The notes: generated by a model from the letters alone, not told the origin. A DNA stretch of 64,000 bases from Planotetraspora sp. A-T 1434 (GCF_025420585.1 NZ_JAOEGB010000021.1:62001-126000), one strand, 5' to 3'. Numbered from the stretch's first letter, positions 36,504-46,500 are shown. Numbers and translations are program-made.

Positions 36504-37439
36504 TTATGTGGCGAGGCCCTCCGGCCAGTGCGGCAGCCGGAGCGCCGCGCACCAGCCGTCCTTGGCGCTGAGCTCAGTGAGCACCGATACGGCGTGCCGT
36601 ACGAGCGGGTGACGTTCGGCCGTCCGCCACACCAGCGACCACGGGTAAACCGGCATGGGGTCGACCAGGTCCACCACGCGCAGGCGCGGGTCTTCCGGAT
36701 TCCGCACGTCGGTGCCGGTGAGGAACGCCGGCCCGCGGTCGCGCGACCACCGCAAAATCTCCTCGGCGGTCACGTTGTCGACGTTGGGAAAACGTAGAGC
36801 GCAGCCGAAGCTCTGCGCCAAGTGGCTGACCAACCCGCTCCACTCCGACGCGCTGTCCGGCGTGGACGTCCACAGGCCGAACTCGGCGAGGTCGGCGGGG
36901 CGAACGGCGTCCAGCGCGGCGAGCGGGTGCTCGGTGTCCACGACGACCATCAGCGGCTCCAACCGGATGAGACGGTGGCTCAGCGTCCGCGACTGCCGGC
37001 CGACGATGCGGCCGAAGGTCAGGTCGATCTCACCGCGCAGCAGCGCGGGCACGGTCAGGGTGAGGGTGCGCCGCGAGCTGAGCTCCACCGGGATGGCCGG
37101 GGCTTCCTCGATCAGCCTGCGGGTCAGGACCGCCGGCGCGAGGCGTTCATGCAGGACGTCGACACGAAGGCTGCGGGGGCTCCCCTGCATGGCGGCCACG
37201 GCGGCGTCGGCCGCGGCGAGCGCCTCGCGGGCCGGCAGCAAGAACCGCTGACCCGCGTCGGTGAGCGCGACACTCCGGGTCGAGCGGTCGAACATCGTGG
37301 TGCCGAGACCGGACTCCAGCTTGGCGATGCGCTTCGACAACGCCTGCTGGGTCATCGACAGCCGCTCCGCGGCCCGCCCGAAGTGGAGCTCTTCGGCGCA
37401 CACAATGAACGCCCGGATCAGCGCCATGTCGAGGTCCAT
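36504..37439 (-). CDS. LysR-family transcriptional regulator, 311 aa
   Basis: N-terminal winged helix MALIRAFIVCAEELHFGRAAERLSMTQQALSKRIAKLE, then a LysR substrate-binding domain. Start ATG 37439 has GAAGGA 8 nt upstream. Divergent from a DHA2-type MFS exporter with a shared 23-bp inverted-repeat site between them, the usual layout for LysR control of an exporter. Confidence 0.9.
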   Translation of the reverse strand: MDLDMALIRAFIVCAEELHFGRAAERLSMTQQALSKRIAKLESGLGTTMFDRSTRSVALTDAGQRFLLPAREALAAADAAVAAMQGSPRSLRVDVLHERLAPAVLTRRLIEEAPAIPVELSSRRTLTLTVPALLRGEIDLTFGRIVGRQSRTLSHRLIRLEPLMVVVDTEHPLAALDAVRPADLAEFGLWTSTPDSASEWSGLVSHLAQSFGCALRFPNVDNVTAEEILRWSRDRGPAFLTGTDVRNPEDPRLRVVDLVDPMPVYPWSLVWRTAERHPLVRHAVSVLTELSAKDGWCAALRLPHWPEGLAT

Positions 37440-37454
37440 GCCGGACATCCTTCG

Positions 37455-37477
37455 ATTGACAACCACTCGTTGTCAAT
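37455..37477. promoter_or_regulatory. LysR operator
   Basis: ATTGACAAC, 5-nt spacer CACTC, GTTGTCAAT: perfect 9-bp inverted repeat between the divergent LysR and MFS genes. It contains a T-N11-A LysR-type box and also overlaps TTGACA, which could be a -35. Confidence 0.75.
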
Positions 37478-37576
37478 TCCTCGCGGGGTTGTTGGACCGG
37501 CGCTCGGGACGGCGGCTGCAATAGTGCCCTGGCTTCGGCCATCGACCACTCGCATCGTTCGATGGAGCTGACCATC

Positions 37577-39034
37577 ATGTCCACCTTCGAAGACACCCGA
37601 GTGCCGGAGAGCACAGGGGCCAATCCACTGCGGTGGAAGGCGCTTTCGATCCTCGCCCTGGTGCAGTTCATCATCTACCTGGACGCCACCATCGTGAACG
37701 TCGCGCTGCCCACGATTCGCAAGGAACTCGGCTTCACGTCCGACGGGCTGATCTGGGTCGTCAACTGCTATTTGATCGCGGCGGGCGGCCTCCTCCTGCT
37801 CGGCGGCCGCCTCGCCGACCGGATCGGCCGGCGTCGGGTCTTCTGCGTCGGTTCGGCCGCGTTCGCCATCGCGTCGCTCATCGCCGGTCTCGCGGTCAAC
37901 CCCGGCATGCTGCTCACCGGACGGGTGATCCAAGGCGTCGCGGAGGCCCTGGCCGCCCCCGCCGGCCTGGCGATCGTCGCGCTGCTGTTCAACGACCCAA
38001 AGGAGCGCGCGAAGGCGTTCGGTGTCTGGGCGGGCCTGTCCGGGCTCGGCGCCTGCGCGGGCGTGTTGCTGTCCGGCGTGTTCACCGGCCTGCTGACCTG
38101 GCGCCTCATCTTCCTGATCAACATCCCGCTGGCGGTCGTCCCGCTGCTGACCCTGCCGAAGATCCTTGAGGAGAGCCGCATGCCCCAGGCCGACCGGCGG
38201 ATCGACTGGGCCGGTGCGGCGCTGATCACGGGCGGCCTCTTCGCGGTGATCTACGGCCTGCTGACCGCCGTCCACCAATCGTGGAGCGCGGTGGGTGTGT
38301 GGGCACCGCTCGTGGGCGGCCTGGCCGCCCTGGCCGTCGCGCTGGTCGTCGAGGCGAATGCCGCCGAGCCGCTGCTGCCGCTCCGCTTCTTCCGCAACCG
38401 CATCCGGCTGACCGCCAACGGCGTCACCGCCATCATCGGTGGTGTCTCGGCCGCCGTGTTCTTCATGGTTGTCCTGTACGCGCAGGACGTGCTGGGCTAC
38501 ACGCCACTGCGAAGCGGCCTGGCGTGGGTGCCGTTCTGCCTCGCCTTCATGGGCGGTCTCTTCGGGTCGATGCGGATCATCATGCGGTTCGGCCCCCGCC
38601 CCGCCATGTCGCTTGGCCTGCTGATCGCCGCGGCCGGGTTGTTGCTGCTGGCCCAACTCCCCGTCAACGGCTCGTTCTGGGCGCACCTGCTGCCCGCGAC
38701 CGTCCTCGTGGCGATCGGCTTCGGCATGACGAACCCTGCCATGCAGCAGGCGTCCATGCACGGCGTGGCCGAGATGGACGCGGGCCTCGGCTCCGGTGTA
38801 CTCACGACACTGCTGCAGCTCAGCGGCGCGCTGGGCCTCACCGTATTCGTGCCGATCGCCCTGCGGGAGCAGTCGGCCTCCGTCGCCGGTGGCGCGAACG
38901 CCGTGGAGGCGGCCGTGTCGGGCTTCACGTCGGCCTTCCAGGTCGGCTCGATCGTGCTCCTCGCCGGCTCCGCCGCGGTGCTGTTCCTGCTGCGCGGCAT
39001 CCCGAGCCCGGCGCGGACGCGGCACTCCGGCTGA
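37577..39034 (+). CDS. DHA2-family MFS drug exporter, 485 aa
   Basis: Fourteen predicted helices. Motif A is GGRLADRIGRRRVF, the DHA2 opening is FIIYLDATIVNVALPTI, and motif C-like ALAAPAGLAIVALLF. These proton antiporters export hydrophobic drugs or dyes. ATG 37577 has GGAG 9 nt upstream. Regulated by the divergent LysR protein. Two hairpin terminators follow. Confidence 0.92.
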   Translation: MSTFEDTRVPESTGANPLRWKALSILALVQFIIYLDATIVNVALPTIRKELGFTSDGLIWVVNCYLIAAGGLLLLGGRLADRIGRRRVFCVGSAAFAIASLIAGLAVNPGMLLTGRVIQGVAEALAAPAGLAIVALLFNDPKERAKAFGVWAGLSGLGACAGVLLSGVFTGLLTWRLIFLINIPLAVVPLLTLPKILEESRMPQADRRIDWAGAALITGGLFAVIYGLLTAVHQSWSAVGVWAPLVGGLAALAVALVVEANAAEPLLPLRFFRNRIRLTANGVTAIIGGVSAAVFFMVVLYAQDVLGYTPLRSGLAWVPFCLAFMGGLFGSMRIIMRFGPRPAMSLGLLIAAAGLLLLAQLPVNGSFWAHLLPATVLVAIGFGMTNPAMQQASMHGVAEMDAGLGSGVLTTLLQLSGALGLTVFVPIALREQSASVAGGANAVEAAVSGFTSAFQVGSIVLLAGSAAVLFLLRGIPSPARTRHSG

Positions 39035-39047
39035 GATCCACTGTGGA

Positions 39048-39080
39048 CGTCACTGCGAGCACGGGGGTGTCGCAGTGACG
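39048..39080 (+). terminator. Hairpin after the MFS exporter
   Basis: CGTCACTGCGA pairs with TCGCAGTGACG (11 bp) around an 11-nt loop, 14 nt after the stop. Confidence 0.65.
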
Positions 39081-39163
39081 ACCACCGCACCGCCGGTCAA
39101 TCCATGAACTCCAACGGCGGGATCCAGGCGAGGGCTCCGCGCGGCCTCCCCGCACCCAAGACC

Positions 39164-39200
39164 GCCCGCCTGCCGTACAGTCCCCCCTCGGCAGGCGGGC
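39164..39200. terminator. Bidirectional hairpin terminator between convergent genes
   Basis: GCCCGCCTGCCG (39164-39175) pairs perfectly with CGGCAGGCGGGC (39189-39200). It lies between the MFS exporter and the convergent methyltransferase. Confidence 0.65.
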
Positions 39201-39262
39201 CACACTGCGCTCCCGAGATCTGCGACGGCTACCGGGCTCTCGCCGCACAGGACGCCACGACG

Positions 39263-40102
39263 TCACCCAGGCGCGGTCGTCTTCTTGTCCCAGATGAAGA
39301 CCTCGGTGTCTGGCACGACCTCGGTGAACCGACCGACGGCCGAAGTCCGGTGCAGCAGCCACCGAAGATCGGCCTCGAACTGCGGAAGCCGCTCGCCGAA
39401 CAGGTGCGGAGCCGAATCTGATCGCGAATAAGTCCACGCCACCACGTCGTCGGCGCTGCGCTCGACTACCTGGCCTCCGGGAACCACGAGGTGGCGGGGC
39501 CCGGCGAAACCCGCGGCCCGTAGCACTCGCGCCTCGCCGGACGGCGTGCCGTCGGGCAACAGACCCTGCCCGGCACGTCGCGTCGCGCCGAGGTAGCTCC
39601 GCACCAGGCTCTTGATCTCGTCGAAAGGCGGCCTGGGTGCCGCCCCAGTCGGCAGCGGCGGCAATTCCTTCAGATCGCTGATGTGCACCAGGGACCCACC
39701 GTCGGGCAGCATCTCGCGGCTCGTGGCCGCGACCTTCTCCCTGTCCATCCAGTGGAACGACTGCGCGAAGACGATGACGCGGAACGAGCCGAGGCCGGCC
39801 GGCAGGTCCTCGGCTCTCAGCTGGACCCATTCCGCGTTGGACACCCCCGCCTCGACGCCACGCCGCCGCGCCTCCTCGATCATTCCCGGGTCAGGATCCA
39901 CGCCCACGACCTCCTCGAAGAGGGGGACCAAGGTCAACGCCACCACGCCCGGGCCGCAGCCCACGTCCAGCAGCCGTCCGCTCCCGTCCAGGCCGAGAGA
40001 CTCCCGTAGTGCCTCCGCCAGACCGGGGGCATAAGGAAGTCGTCCTCTGGCGTAGTAAGGCGCGCTTCCCAAATAGAGCGTCTCGTCCCATGCCCAGGTC
40101 AT
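39263..40102 (-). CDS. Class I SAM-dependent methyltransferase, 279 aa
   Basis: Glycine-rich SAM motif LLDVGCGPGVVALTL, acidic motif VVGVDPDPGMIEEAR, then FRVIVFAQSFHWMDREK. This is the UbiE/Methyltransf_11-like form common in actinomycetes. Substrate unknown. Stand-alone gene between a terminator and the TetR gene. Confidence 0.88.
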   Translation of the reverse strand: MTWAWDETLYLGSAPYYARGRLPYAPGLAEALRESLGLDGSGRLLDVGCGPGVVALTLVPLFEEVVGVDPDPGMIEEARRRGVEAGVSNAEWVQLRAEDLPAGLGSFRVIVFAQSFHWMDREKVAATSREMLPDGGSLVHISDLKELPPLPTGAAPRPPFDEIKSLVRSYLGATRRAGQGLLPDGTPSGEARVLRAAGFAGPRHLVVPGGQVVERSADDVVAWTYSRSDSAPHLFGERLPQFEADLRWLLHRTSAVGRFTEVVPDTEVFIWDKKTTAPG

Positions 40103-40238
40103 GTGCCTCCCTCGACTGCCTGCTTCTCGAGATGTGTGGTCGCGATTGGGAAGGCCGTCAGCGTGGCCGCCGTCTTCAACGACGCCATCGCGGAAAGTGC
40201 TCGGCGAGCTGACGGTGGGCGCGCCAAACCCTGTGGAG

Positions 40239-40889
40239 TTATCCGAGGTGGTCGGAGAGGTAGCGGCGGACGAGGCGCTTGCACTCGGCGATCAGGTCGG
40301 GGTCGCCGTCGGGGTGGGCGCGGAAGGCGAGCTTCAGCACGGCGTCGGCGGCCTCGACGGCGACCACGAAGGCCCGCGCGATCTCGTCGCTGCGCGGCAC
40401 GCCGAGCAGTTCCACCGTGAGCGAGCGCAGCCGGTCGGCCACCACGACGTTGTTCTCCAGCGCCGCGTCGAGCATCCGCTGGGTTCCCGGCAACGCGGGA
40501 CCGCCCGGCGCGGCGAGCACCTCACCGAAGTCGACGACCCCGAACCCCGGCGTGGTGCGCTTCATCCGCACGAACTCGTCGATCCCGAGGTCGACCGCGC
40601 AGGCCCAGTCGGTGGGCGGCGCGTCGGCCAGCCTCGTCGCGACGCTGTCGAGGAACGCGTCGAGGTTGCGCAGGGCGAGCGCCCTGACCAGGCCCTGCTT
40701 GTCGGGGAAGAACTGGTAGAAGGTTCCGATAGGCACCTCGGCCCGGCGGGCGACTTCCTTGGTGGTCAGCGCGTCGTACCCGACCTCGTCGAGGAGCCCG
40801 GCGCACTCGTCCAGCATCCGCTCGACCCGCTCCTGGCTGCGGCGCTGGGCGGGCCGGCGACGCAGCGTTCCCCCAGTGGCGTTCGTCAT
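40239..40889 (-). CDS. TetR-family transcriptional regulator, 216 aa
   Basis: HTH in LLDEVGYDALTTKEVARRAEVPIGTFYQFFPDKQGLV. The C-domain is of the kind that binds small hydrophobic ligands. Divergent from the GH1 beta-glucosidase with a 16-bp inverted repeat between. A TetR controlling a glycosidase would be unusual, so the ligand is an open question. Confidence 0.9.
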   Translation of the reverse strand: MTNATGGTLRRRPAQRRSQERVERMLDECAGLLDEVGYDALTTKEVARRAEVPIGTFYQFFPDKQGLVRALALRNLDAFLDSVATRLADAPPTDWACAVDLGIDEFVRMKRTTPGFGVVDFGEVLAAPGGPALPGTQRMLDAALENNVVVADRLRSLTVELLGVPRSDEIARAFVVAVEAADAVLKLAFRAHPDGDPDLIAECKRLVRRYLSDHLG

Positions 40890-40940
40890 GCCGACATTGT
40901 CTACCTACCAGATGGCAAGCGCACTAACATGAGTTGTACT

Positions 40941-40956
40941 CACGTCACATGACGTG
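40941..40956. promoter_or_regulatory. Probable TetR operator
   Basis: CACGTCA-CA-TGACGTG: 7-bp arms with a 2-bp centre, between the divergent TetR and GH1 genes, ending 6 nt before the GH1 ribosome site. Confidence 0.65.
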
Positions 40957-40975
40957 CGCACAGGAGGGCGTACAC

Positions 40976-42265
40976 ATGTTCCTCTGGGGTACGGCTACCG
41001 CGTCCTATCAGATCGAGGGAGCCGTCGGGGAGGACGGCAGAGGGCCCTCGATCTGGGACACCTTCTCCCACGAGCCGGGCCGGACCCGCGACGGGCACAC
41101 CGGCGACGTGGCCTGCGACCACTACCACCGCTGGCCGGAGGACGTGGCGTTGATGGCCGAGGCCGGCCTGAACGCCTACCGGTTCTCGATCGCCTGGCCC
41201 CGCGTCCAGCCCACCGGCCGGGGCGAGCCCGGCAAGAAGGGGCTCGACTTCTACGACCGGCTGGTGGACGCGCTGTGCGAGAAGGGCATCGTCCCCGCGC
41301 CGACGCTCTTCCACTGGGACCTGCCGCAAGCCCTGGAGGATGAGGGCGGGTGGCTCAATCGCGATATTTCCGGCTATTTCGCGGATTACGCCGCCATCGT
41401 CGCCGAGCGGCTCTCCGACCGGGTGAAGATGTGGATCACGCTCAACGAGCCCTTCGTCCACATGGTGTTCGGGTACGGCCTGGGCGTCCACGCTCCCGGC
41501 AGGGCGCTCTTCCTCGACGCTCTCCCGGTGGCCCATCACCAGTTGCTCGGGCACGGCCTCGCCGTACAGGCATTGCGGGCGGCCGGAGCCGAGCAGGTGC
41601 TGATCACCAACAACTGCACGCCCGTGTGGCCCGCTTCTGATTCCGCCGAGGACCTGTCCGCCGCCGACGCCTACGACACGCTGCACAACCTGCTGTTCAA
41701 CGACCCGGTCCTCCTCGGGACCTATCCCGATTTCTCGGCGTACGGCATAGCGAAGCTGGACTTCATCCGTACCGGCGATCTGGAGACCATCGCCCAGCCC
41801 CTCGACGGCCTGGGGATCAACTATTACAACCCCACCCGGATCGCGGGGCCGGGCTCGGGCGGCCTGCCGTTCGAGGACGCGGGCATCACCGGCTACCCGA
41901 CGACCGCCTTCGGCTGGCCCGTCGTCCCCGACGGCCTCCGCGAGCTGCTCGTCTCCCTCAAGGCGAGGTACGGCACGGCGCTCCCGCCCGTCTACATCAC
42001 CGAGAACGGCTGCTCCTACGAGGGGGTCGACGACCAGGAGCGGATCGCCTACCTCGACGGCCACATCGCGGCCATTCGGCAGGCCCAGCGCGAGGGCGTC
42101 GACCTCAGGGGCTATTTCGTGTGGTCACTGCTCGACAACTTCGAGTGGGCCGAGGGCTACCACCAGCGGTTCGGCCTGGTCCACGTCGACTTCGAGACCC
42201 AGAAGCGCACGCCCAAGGCGTCCTACCACTGGCTGAAGGGCCTCATCGAAACGCTAAAGGACTGA
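40976..42265 (+). CDS. GH1 beta-glucosidase, 429 aa
   Basis: GH1 barrel with FLWGTATASYQIEGA, the acid/base Glu in TLNEP (E158) and the nucleophile Glu in ITENG (E343), plus LFHWDLPQALED and WSLLDNFEWAEGY. Cytoplasmic (no signal peptide), so it would act on imported cellobiose-like glucosides. ATG 40976 with AGGAGG 8 nt upstream. It does not carry the TGACAACGTTGTCA operator. Its 3' end overlaps the convergent gene by 12 bp. Confidence 0.95.
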   Translation: MFLWGTATASYQIEGAVGEDGRGPSIWDTFSHEPGRTRDGHTGDVACDHYHRWPEDVALMAEAGLNAYRFSIAWPRVQPTGRGEPGKKGLDFYDRLVDALCEKGIVPAPTLFHWDLPQALEDEGGWLNRDISGYFADYAAIVAERLSDRVKMWITLNEPFVHMVFGYGLGVHAPGRALFLDALPVAHHQLLGHGLAVQALRAAGAEQVLITNNCTPVWPASDSAEDLSAADAYDTLHNLLFNDPVLLGTYPDFSAYGIAKLDFIRTGDLETIAQPLDGLGINYYNPTRIAGPGSGGLPFEDAGITGYPTTAFGWPVVPDGLRELLVSLKARYGTALPPVYITENGCSYEGVDDQERIAYLDGHIAAIRQAQREGVDLRGYFVWSLLDNFEWAEGYHQRFGLVHVDFETQKRTPKASYHWLKGLIETLKD

Positions 42266-43141
42266 TACGTGGACGTGGTCGTAGTGGTTGGCCGTGATGC
42301 CGCCCCGGTCTGACATCATCCGCCAGCCGGTGCCCGTACGCATGTCGTAGAAGCGCTGCTGCCAGATGATGTACATGATCCCGTACTGCTGGGCGTGAGC
42401 GATGCACCACTGGGCGAGGGCGTCGCCGCGCTCCTTGGCGTCGGGCTCGGGCATGCGGCCGCCGCTGCTCATCATGAAGTCGCAGGCCCGGCCCTTGCCG
42501 TGCTCTCCCGGGTCGCCCGGCCGCAGGCAGCCGACGCTGAACGGCATCGGAAACTCCTGCATGATGGCGTTACGCACGGTGATCATGCGGGGGGTCAGGC
42601 CCGACCCGGCGTCCGGCGCCTGAAAGCCGAACTTGGCCATGCGCCTCTCGACCTCGCGCCGCTTGGCCTTCAACTCCTTGATGTGCGCCTGGAGCTTGTC
42701 GATCTCGTCGTCGGCGTCCTTGCTGGCCTTGCGCTGCTGCGCGATCAGATCCTTGACGTGGTTGAGCCGCTCGGTCTTCTGGCTGGAGAGGTAGGCCATC
42801 GTCGAGACCGTCCCGAGATCGACCCGCATCGTGAACAGCTGGGAGTCGTCTATCCCGCCGTTGATGTAGGACGTCTGCGCGAACTCGGCCACCTGCCGCT
42901 CGGCCGTACGGAGATCGCGTTTGAGTTTCTTCACCCGCTTCGAGGCCTTCTCGGCCGCCTGCTGGGCGTCCTCCAGGCTGATGATCTCGCCCCGGTACGC
43001 CTTGGAGAGCTCGGCTGCCTCCTTGGTGAGCGCGCGCAGCTTGGCCTGCGGGTCCGGCTTCGCCTCTGCCCCGGGAACCGTGAGCGCGCCGAGTAGTGCG
43101 GTGGTCACCACCGCCAGCCCGATCCAGCGCCCCGGTTGCAC
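42254..43141 (-). CDS. Secreted coiled-coil protein with ARB_07466-like C-terminal domain, 295 aa
   Basis: Signal peptide (about residues 1-27, ending AEA), a long coiled coil (about 35-190) rich in Lys/Glu/Arg as in cell-wall hydrolase regulators, then a globular C-terminus with VGCLRPGDPGEHGKGRACDFMM, MYIIWQQRFYD and NHYDHVHVS. The R-x-C-D-F and H-x-H-V-H-V residues recall metal-binding peptidase-like domains attached to peptidoglycan proteins. GTG 43141 has GGAGG 5 nt upstream. Likely secreted and wall-associated. Confidence 0.8.
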   Translation of the reverse strand: MQPGRWIGLAVVTTALLGALTVPGAEAKPDPQAKLRALTKEAAELSKAYRGEIISLEDAQQAAEKASKRVKKLKRDLRTAERQVAEFAQTSYINGGIDDSQLFTMRVDLGTVSTMAYLSSQKTERLNHVKDLIAQQRKASKDADDEIDKLQAHIKELKAKRREVERRMAKFGFQAPDAGSGLTPRMITVRNAIMQEFPMPFSVGCLRPGDPGEHGKGRACDFMMSSGGRMPEPDAKERGDALAQWCIAHAQQYGIMYIIWQQRFYDMRTGTGWRMMSDRGGITANHYDHVHVSVL

Positions 43142-43379
43142 GCGACCTCCACTCACATTCGGTCCGAAACTATAGAAGGCGATCTTTATGCCTGCTACCG
43201 GAACAGGAGAAACACATGCACCTTTGGTGAACAATGTGACACTCTGCCGCCACTTGACCCAATTCATCGGGGACAGGACGTGATCAATTTGTGACTTACA
43301 CGAGTCCTGACATGGGTTGCACGTGACCTTACGCGCGGTCAGATTCGGGTGATCGTCCCCCTCACGAAGGGCCGTACCC

Positions 43380-46300
43380 ATGTCCCGACGACTGATCATG
43401 TCAGTCCTGGCGGCCGGCGCGCTCGGAGCGGCACTGCTGACGCCGATCGCCGGAGCGCAAGCCGCCTCCGGAGACCCCCTGCCGCCATCGGACCGGAGCG
43501 ACCTCTACCAGCTCGACAGCCCGCCGGGAACCGCCGGCGCGCTGCTGCAGAAGGGCTTCGACGTCGTCCAGCAGAAGATCGCGGGCGACAAGGAGCACAT
43601 CGAGCTCACCGCCACCCAGATCGATCTGAAGAAGCTGCAGGGCCTCGGCCTGAGGCCACAGCCCGTCCGTAACCCGCAGGGCCAGACCCAGCTCCAGGCG
43701 GCCAAGGCACAGGCGGCCGGCGGATACACCGTATGGAAGTCCTACTCCGAGAAGGGCGGCATCGCCGACCAGCTCCGCGCCATCGCCGACGCCAACAAGG
43801 ACGTCGCCAAGCTGGAGTCCATCGGGAAGACCGTCCAGGGCAAGGACATCCTGGCGATCAAGCTGACGAAGCTCGCCCGGGTGCTGCCCGACGGGGCCAA
43901 GCCCGCCGTGCTGTACTCGGCGACCCAGCACGCGCGGGAGTGGATCGCGACCGAAGTGGACATGCGGCTGCTGAAGCACCTGGTCGCCGGCAAGTCCACC
44001 CCGGACATCGGCCGGCTCCTCGCCACGACGGAGATCTGGTTCGTGCCGGTGGCCAACCCCGACGGCTACGACTTCACCTTCACCGAGGGCAACCGGCTCT
44101 GGCGCAAGAACCTCCGGGACAACGACGGCGACGGCGTCATCACGCGCAACGACGGCGTCGACCCGAACCGCAACTTCCCCACGAGGTGGCGCTACGACGA
44201 GGAGGGCTCCTCAAGCGTCCTCAGCAGCGAGACCTACCGCGGCACCGCCCCCGGGTCCGAGCCGGAGACCCGCGCCATGGACGGGCTGCTCAGGAGGCTC
44301 CGCTTCAAGGCCCAGGTCAACTACCACTCGTACGGCCCGCTGCTGCTCTACCCGGAGGGCTGGCAGGTCGAGACGAAGACCGCCGACGACCCCGTCTACC
44401 TGGCCCTGACCGGCACGGACGAGAAGCCGGCCGTCCCCGGGTTCGACCCCGGCGTGGGCGCGGAGCTGTACACCACCAACGGCGAGACCACCGACCACGC
44501 GCACAGGCAGTACGGCACGCTGGCCTGGACGCCGGAGCTCGAAGAGGGGTGCGAGGGCTGCGGCTTCGTCTTCCCCGACGACGAGGCGCTCGTCCAGGGC
44601 GAGTTCGAAAAGCAACTCCCCTTCGCGCTCGACGTGGCGAAGTCGGCGCTGAACCCGAGCGAGCCGGTCAGCCACCTCGGCAACACGGTCCCCGACTTCG
44701 TCGTGGACAAGTTCGACGTCAGCTACGGCACCGACCAGGTCGTCCAGGTGGACGCCAAGCGCAAGCTCGGCCCCGTTTTCCTGAAATATCAGATCAACGG
44801 CGGGCCTACGAAGATCGCCCTGACGTCGGAGTGGAAGGGCGGCGAGCGCTACGGCGACGGCTACAACACCTACTTCCACCAGCTCAGGGGCACGGTGACG
44901 GGAGCGAAGCCCGGTGACACCGTGAAGGTCTGGTTCTCCTCGATCACCAAGCAGAGCGAGGATTTCACCTACAAGGTCGCGACCGACATCGGCGGCAAGG
45001 TGCTGGTCGTGGCGGCCGAGGACGTGACGGGCGCCAGCCCGGCGCAGGGAGTCACCGAGGCGAAGTACGCCGACGACTACGCCAGGGCGCTGTCGGAGGC
45101 CGGCTACTCCTCCGACGTCTACGACGTGGATGCCAACGGCCGCAAGGCGCCGCACCCGCTCGGCGTGCTGAGCCACTACAAGGCCGTCATCTGGGAGACC
45201 GGCGACGACACCATCCCGCGGGCCGTGGGGCAGCCGGGCGGCACCGCCGCGAACCTGGCCGAGGCTCTTGAGCTGGCCTTCCGCGACTACCTCAACGAGG
45301 GCGGGAAGCTCCTCACCACCGGCAAGTACGCCCTCTACGCGCAGAACGTCAACGGCGCCTACTGGTACGAGCCCGACTATCCGGCGCAGCCGGAGTGCAC
45401 GACCCGCACCAAGCCGCCGTGCCTCGCGCTGAGCAACGACTTCGCGCAGTATTACCTGGGCGCCTACAGCTTCGTGGACGGCGGCGGCCAGGACGCCGAC
45501 GGGAACACCCTCCCGCTCAAGGGCACCGGTGGCGCGTTCGCCGGGTTCATCGGCACGCTGAACGGCGGCGACTCGCCGGGCAACCAGAGCCACACGTCGA
45601 CCTTCGTCAGCACCTCCTCGGTGCTGACGCCGGACAAGTTCCCGCAGTTCGCCAGCGCCGCCCCGCTCAAGTGGCAGTACAGCGCGGGAGCGCCCTTCAG
45701 CCCGCACACCGGCGCGTGGGACGTGCAGAGCGGCCAGGCCGACGTGTCCTGGAAGCGCCTGACCCGGACCATCGACCTCACCGGGAAGACCAGTGGCAGC
45801 CTGTCGTTCTGGACGTCGTACGACACCGAGCCGAACTGGGACTTCCTGACCGTCGAGGCCCACACCGCCGGCCAGGACGACTGGACGACGCTGCCCGACG
45901 CCAACGGGCACACCTCCGAGGAGCCCGGCGACAGCTGCGGCGGCGGCTGGGCGTCCATCCACCCGTTCACCGCCCACTACCAGACCTACGACGGCGCGTC
46001 CTCGTGCACCGCGACCGGCACCACCGGCGCGTGGCACGCGGCCTCCGGCTCCTCGAACGGCTGGCAGCAGTGGTCGATCGACCTGTCCCCCTACGCCGGC
46101 AAGCAGGTCGAGGTCTCGATCTCCTACATCAGCGACTGGGGCACCCAGGGCCTCGGCGTCTGGCTCGACGACGCGACAATCAAGGCCGACGGTGCGACGG
46201 TCTCGGAGACGTCGTTCGAGAGTGACCTCGGCGGCTGGACCGTCGCCGGGCCGCCTCCGGGCTCGGCCGCCGCGATCAACGACTGGGCGCGCAGCGACCA

Positions 46301-46442
46301 GTCGCTTGAGGACGGCGCCGGCATCACGACCAAGGACACCGTCTACTTCGGCTTCGGCGCCGAAGGCGCGACCACCCAGGCCATGCGCACCGACCTGGTC
46401 AAGCGCGCGATGACCCACCTGCTCAGCACGCCCCTCCCCTGA
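43380..46442 (+). CDS. Secreted M14 zinc carboxypeptidase, multidomain, 1020 aa
   Basis: Signal peptide ending AGAQA (about 30). The M14 domain follows at about 115-430: zinc ligands H184 and E187 in TQHAREWIATE, DPNRNFPTRW, third His in VNYHSYGPLLLYP, and the catalytic Glu in WTPELEEG. After it comes a beta domain, a region with GKVLVVAAEDVTG and a ThuA/GATase-like part, and a C-terminal immune-inhibitor-A-like beta-sandwich (DLTGKTSGSLSFWTSYDTEPNWDFLTVE). A large extracellular exopeptidase of the Streptomyces type. Terminator follows. Confidence 0.93.
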   Translation: MSRRLIMSVLAAGALGAALLTPIAGAQAASGDPLPPSDRSDLYQLDSPPGTAGALLQKGFDVVQQKIAGDKEHIELTATQIDLKKLQGLGLRPQPVRNPQGQTQLQAAKAQAAGGYTVWKSYSEKGGIADQLRAIADANKDVAKLESIGKTVQGKDILAIKLTKLARVLPDGAKPAVLYSATQHAREWIATEVDMRLLKHLVAGKSTPDIGRLLATTEIWFVPVANPDGYDFTFTEGNRLWRKNLRDNDGDGVITRNDGVDPNRNFPTRWRYDEEGSSSVLSSETYRGTAPGSEPETRAMDGLLRRLRFKAQVNYHSYGPLLLYPEGWQVETKTADDPVYLALTGTDEKPAVPGFDPGVGAELYTTNGETTDHAHRQYGTLAWTPELEEGCEGCGFVFPDDEALVQGEFEKQLPFALDVAKSALNPSEPVSHLGNTVPDFVVDKFDVSYGTDQVVQVDAKRKLGPVFLKYQINGGPTKIALTSEWKGGERYGDGYNTYFHQLRGTVTGAKPGDTVKVWFSSITKQSEDFTYKVATDIGGKVLVVAAEDVTGASPAQGVTEAKYADDYARALSEAGYSSDVYDVDANGRKAPHPLGVLSHYKAVIWETGDDTIPRAVGQPGGTAANLAEALELAFRDYLNEGGKLLTTGKYALYAQNVNGAYWYEPDYPAQPECTTRTKPPCLALSNDFAQYYLGAYSFVDGGGQDADGNTLPLKGTGGAFAGFIGTLNGGDSPGNQSHTSTFVSTSSVLTPDKFPQFASAAPLKWQYSAGAPFSPHTGAWDVQSGQADVSWKRLTRTIDLTGKTSGSLSFWTSYDTEPNWDFLTVEAHTAGQDDWTTLPDANGHTSEEPGDSCGGGWASIHPFTAHYQTYDGASSCTATGTTGAWHAASGSSNGWQQWSIDLSPYAGKQVEVSISYISDWGTQGLGVWLDDATIKADGATVSETSFESDLGGWTVAGPPPGSAAAINDWARSDQSLEDGAGITTKDTVYFGFGAEGATTQAMRTDLVKRAMTHLLSTPLP

Positions 46443-46455
46443 ACCGATCCCGTAC

Positions 46456-46486
46456 GGCTCCCGCCCCCATTCCGAGGGCGGGAGCC
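46456..46486 (+). terminator. Terminator after the carboxypeptidase
   Basis: GGCTCCCGCCC pairs with GGGCGGGAGCC (11 bp, 9-nt loop) starting 14 nt after the stop. It lies directly before the repeat pair. Confidence 0.7.
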
Positions 46487-46500
46487 ACCCCCCTTCTCCG

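Noticed and set aside
37418-39025. Long minus-strand frame opposite the MFS exporter
   Set aside because: Antisense artefact of a GC-rich membrane protein; low-complexity Arg/Gln/His product.
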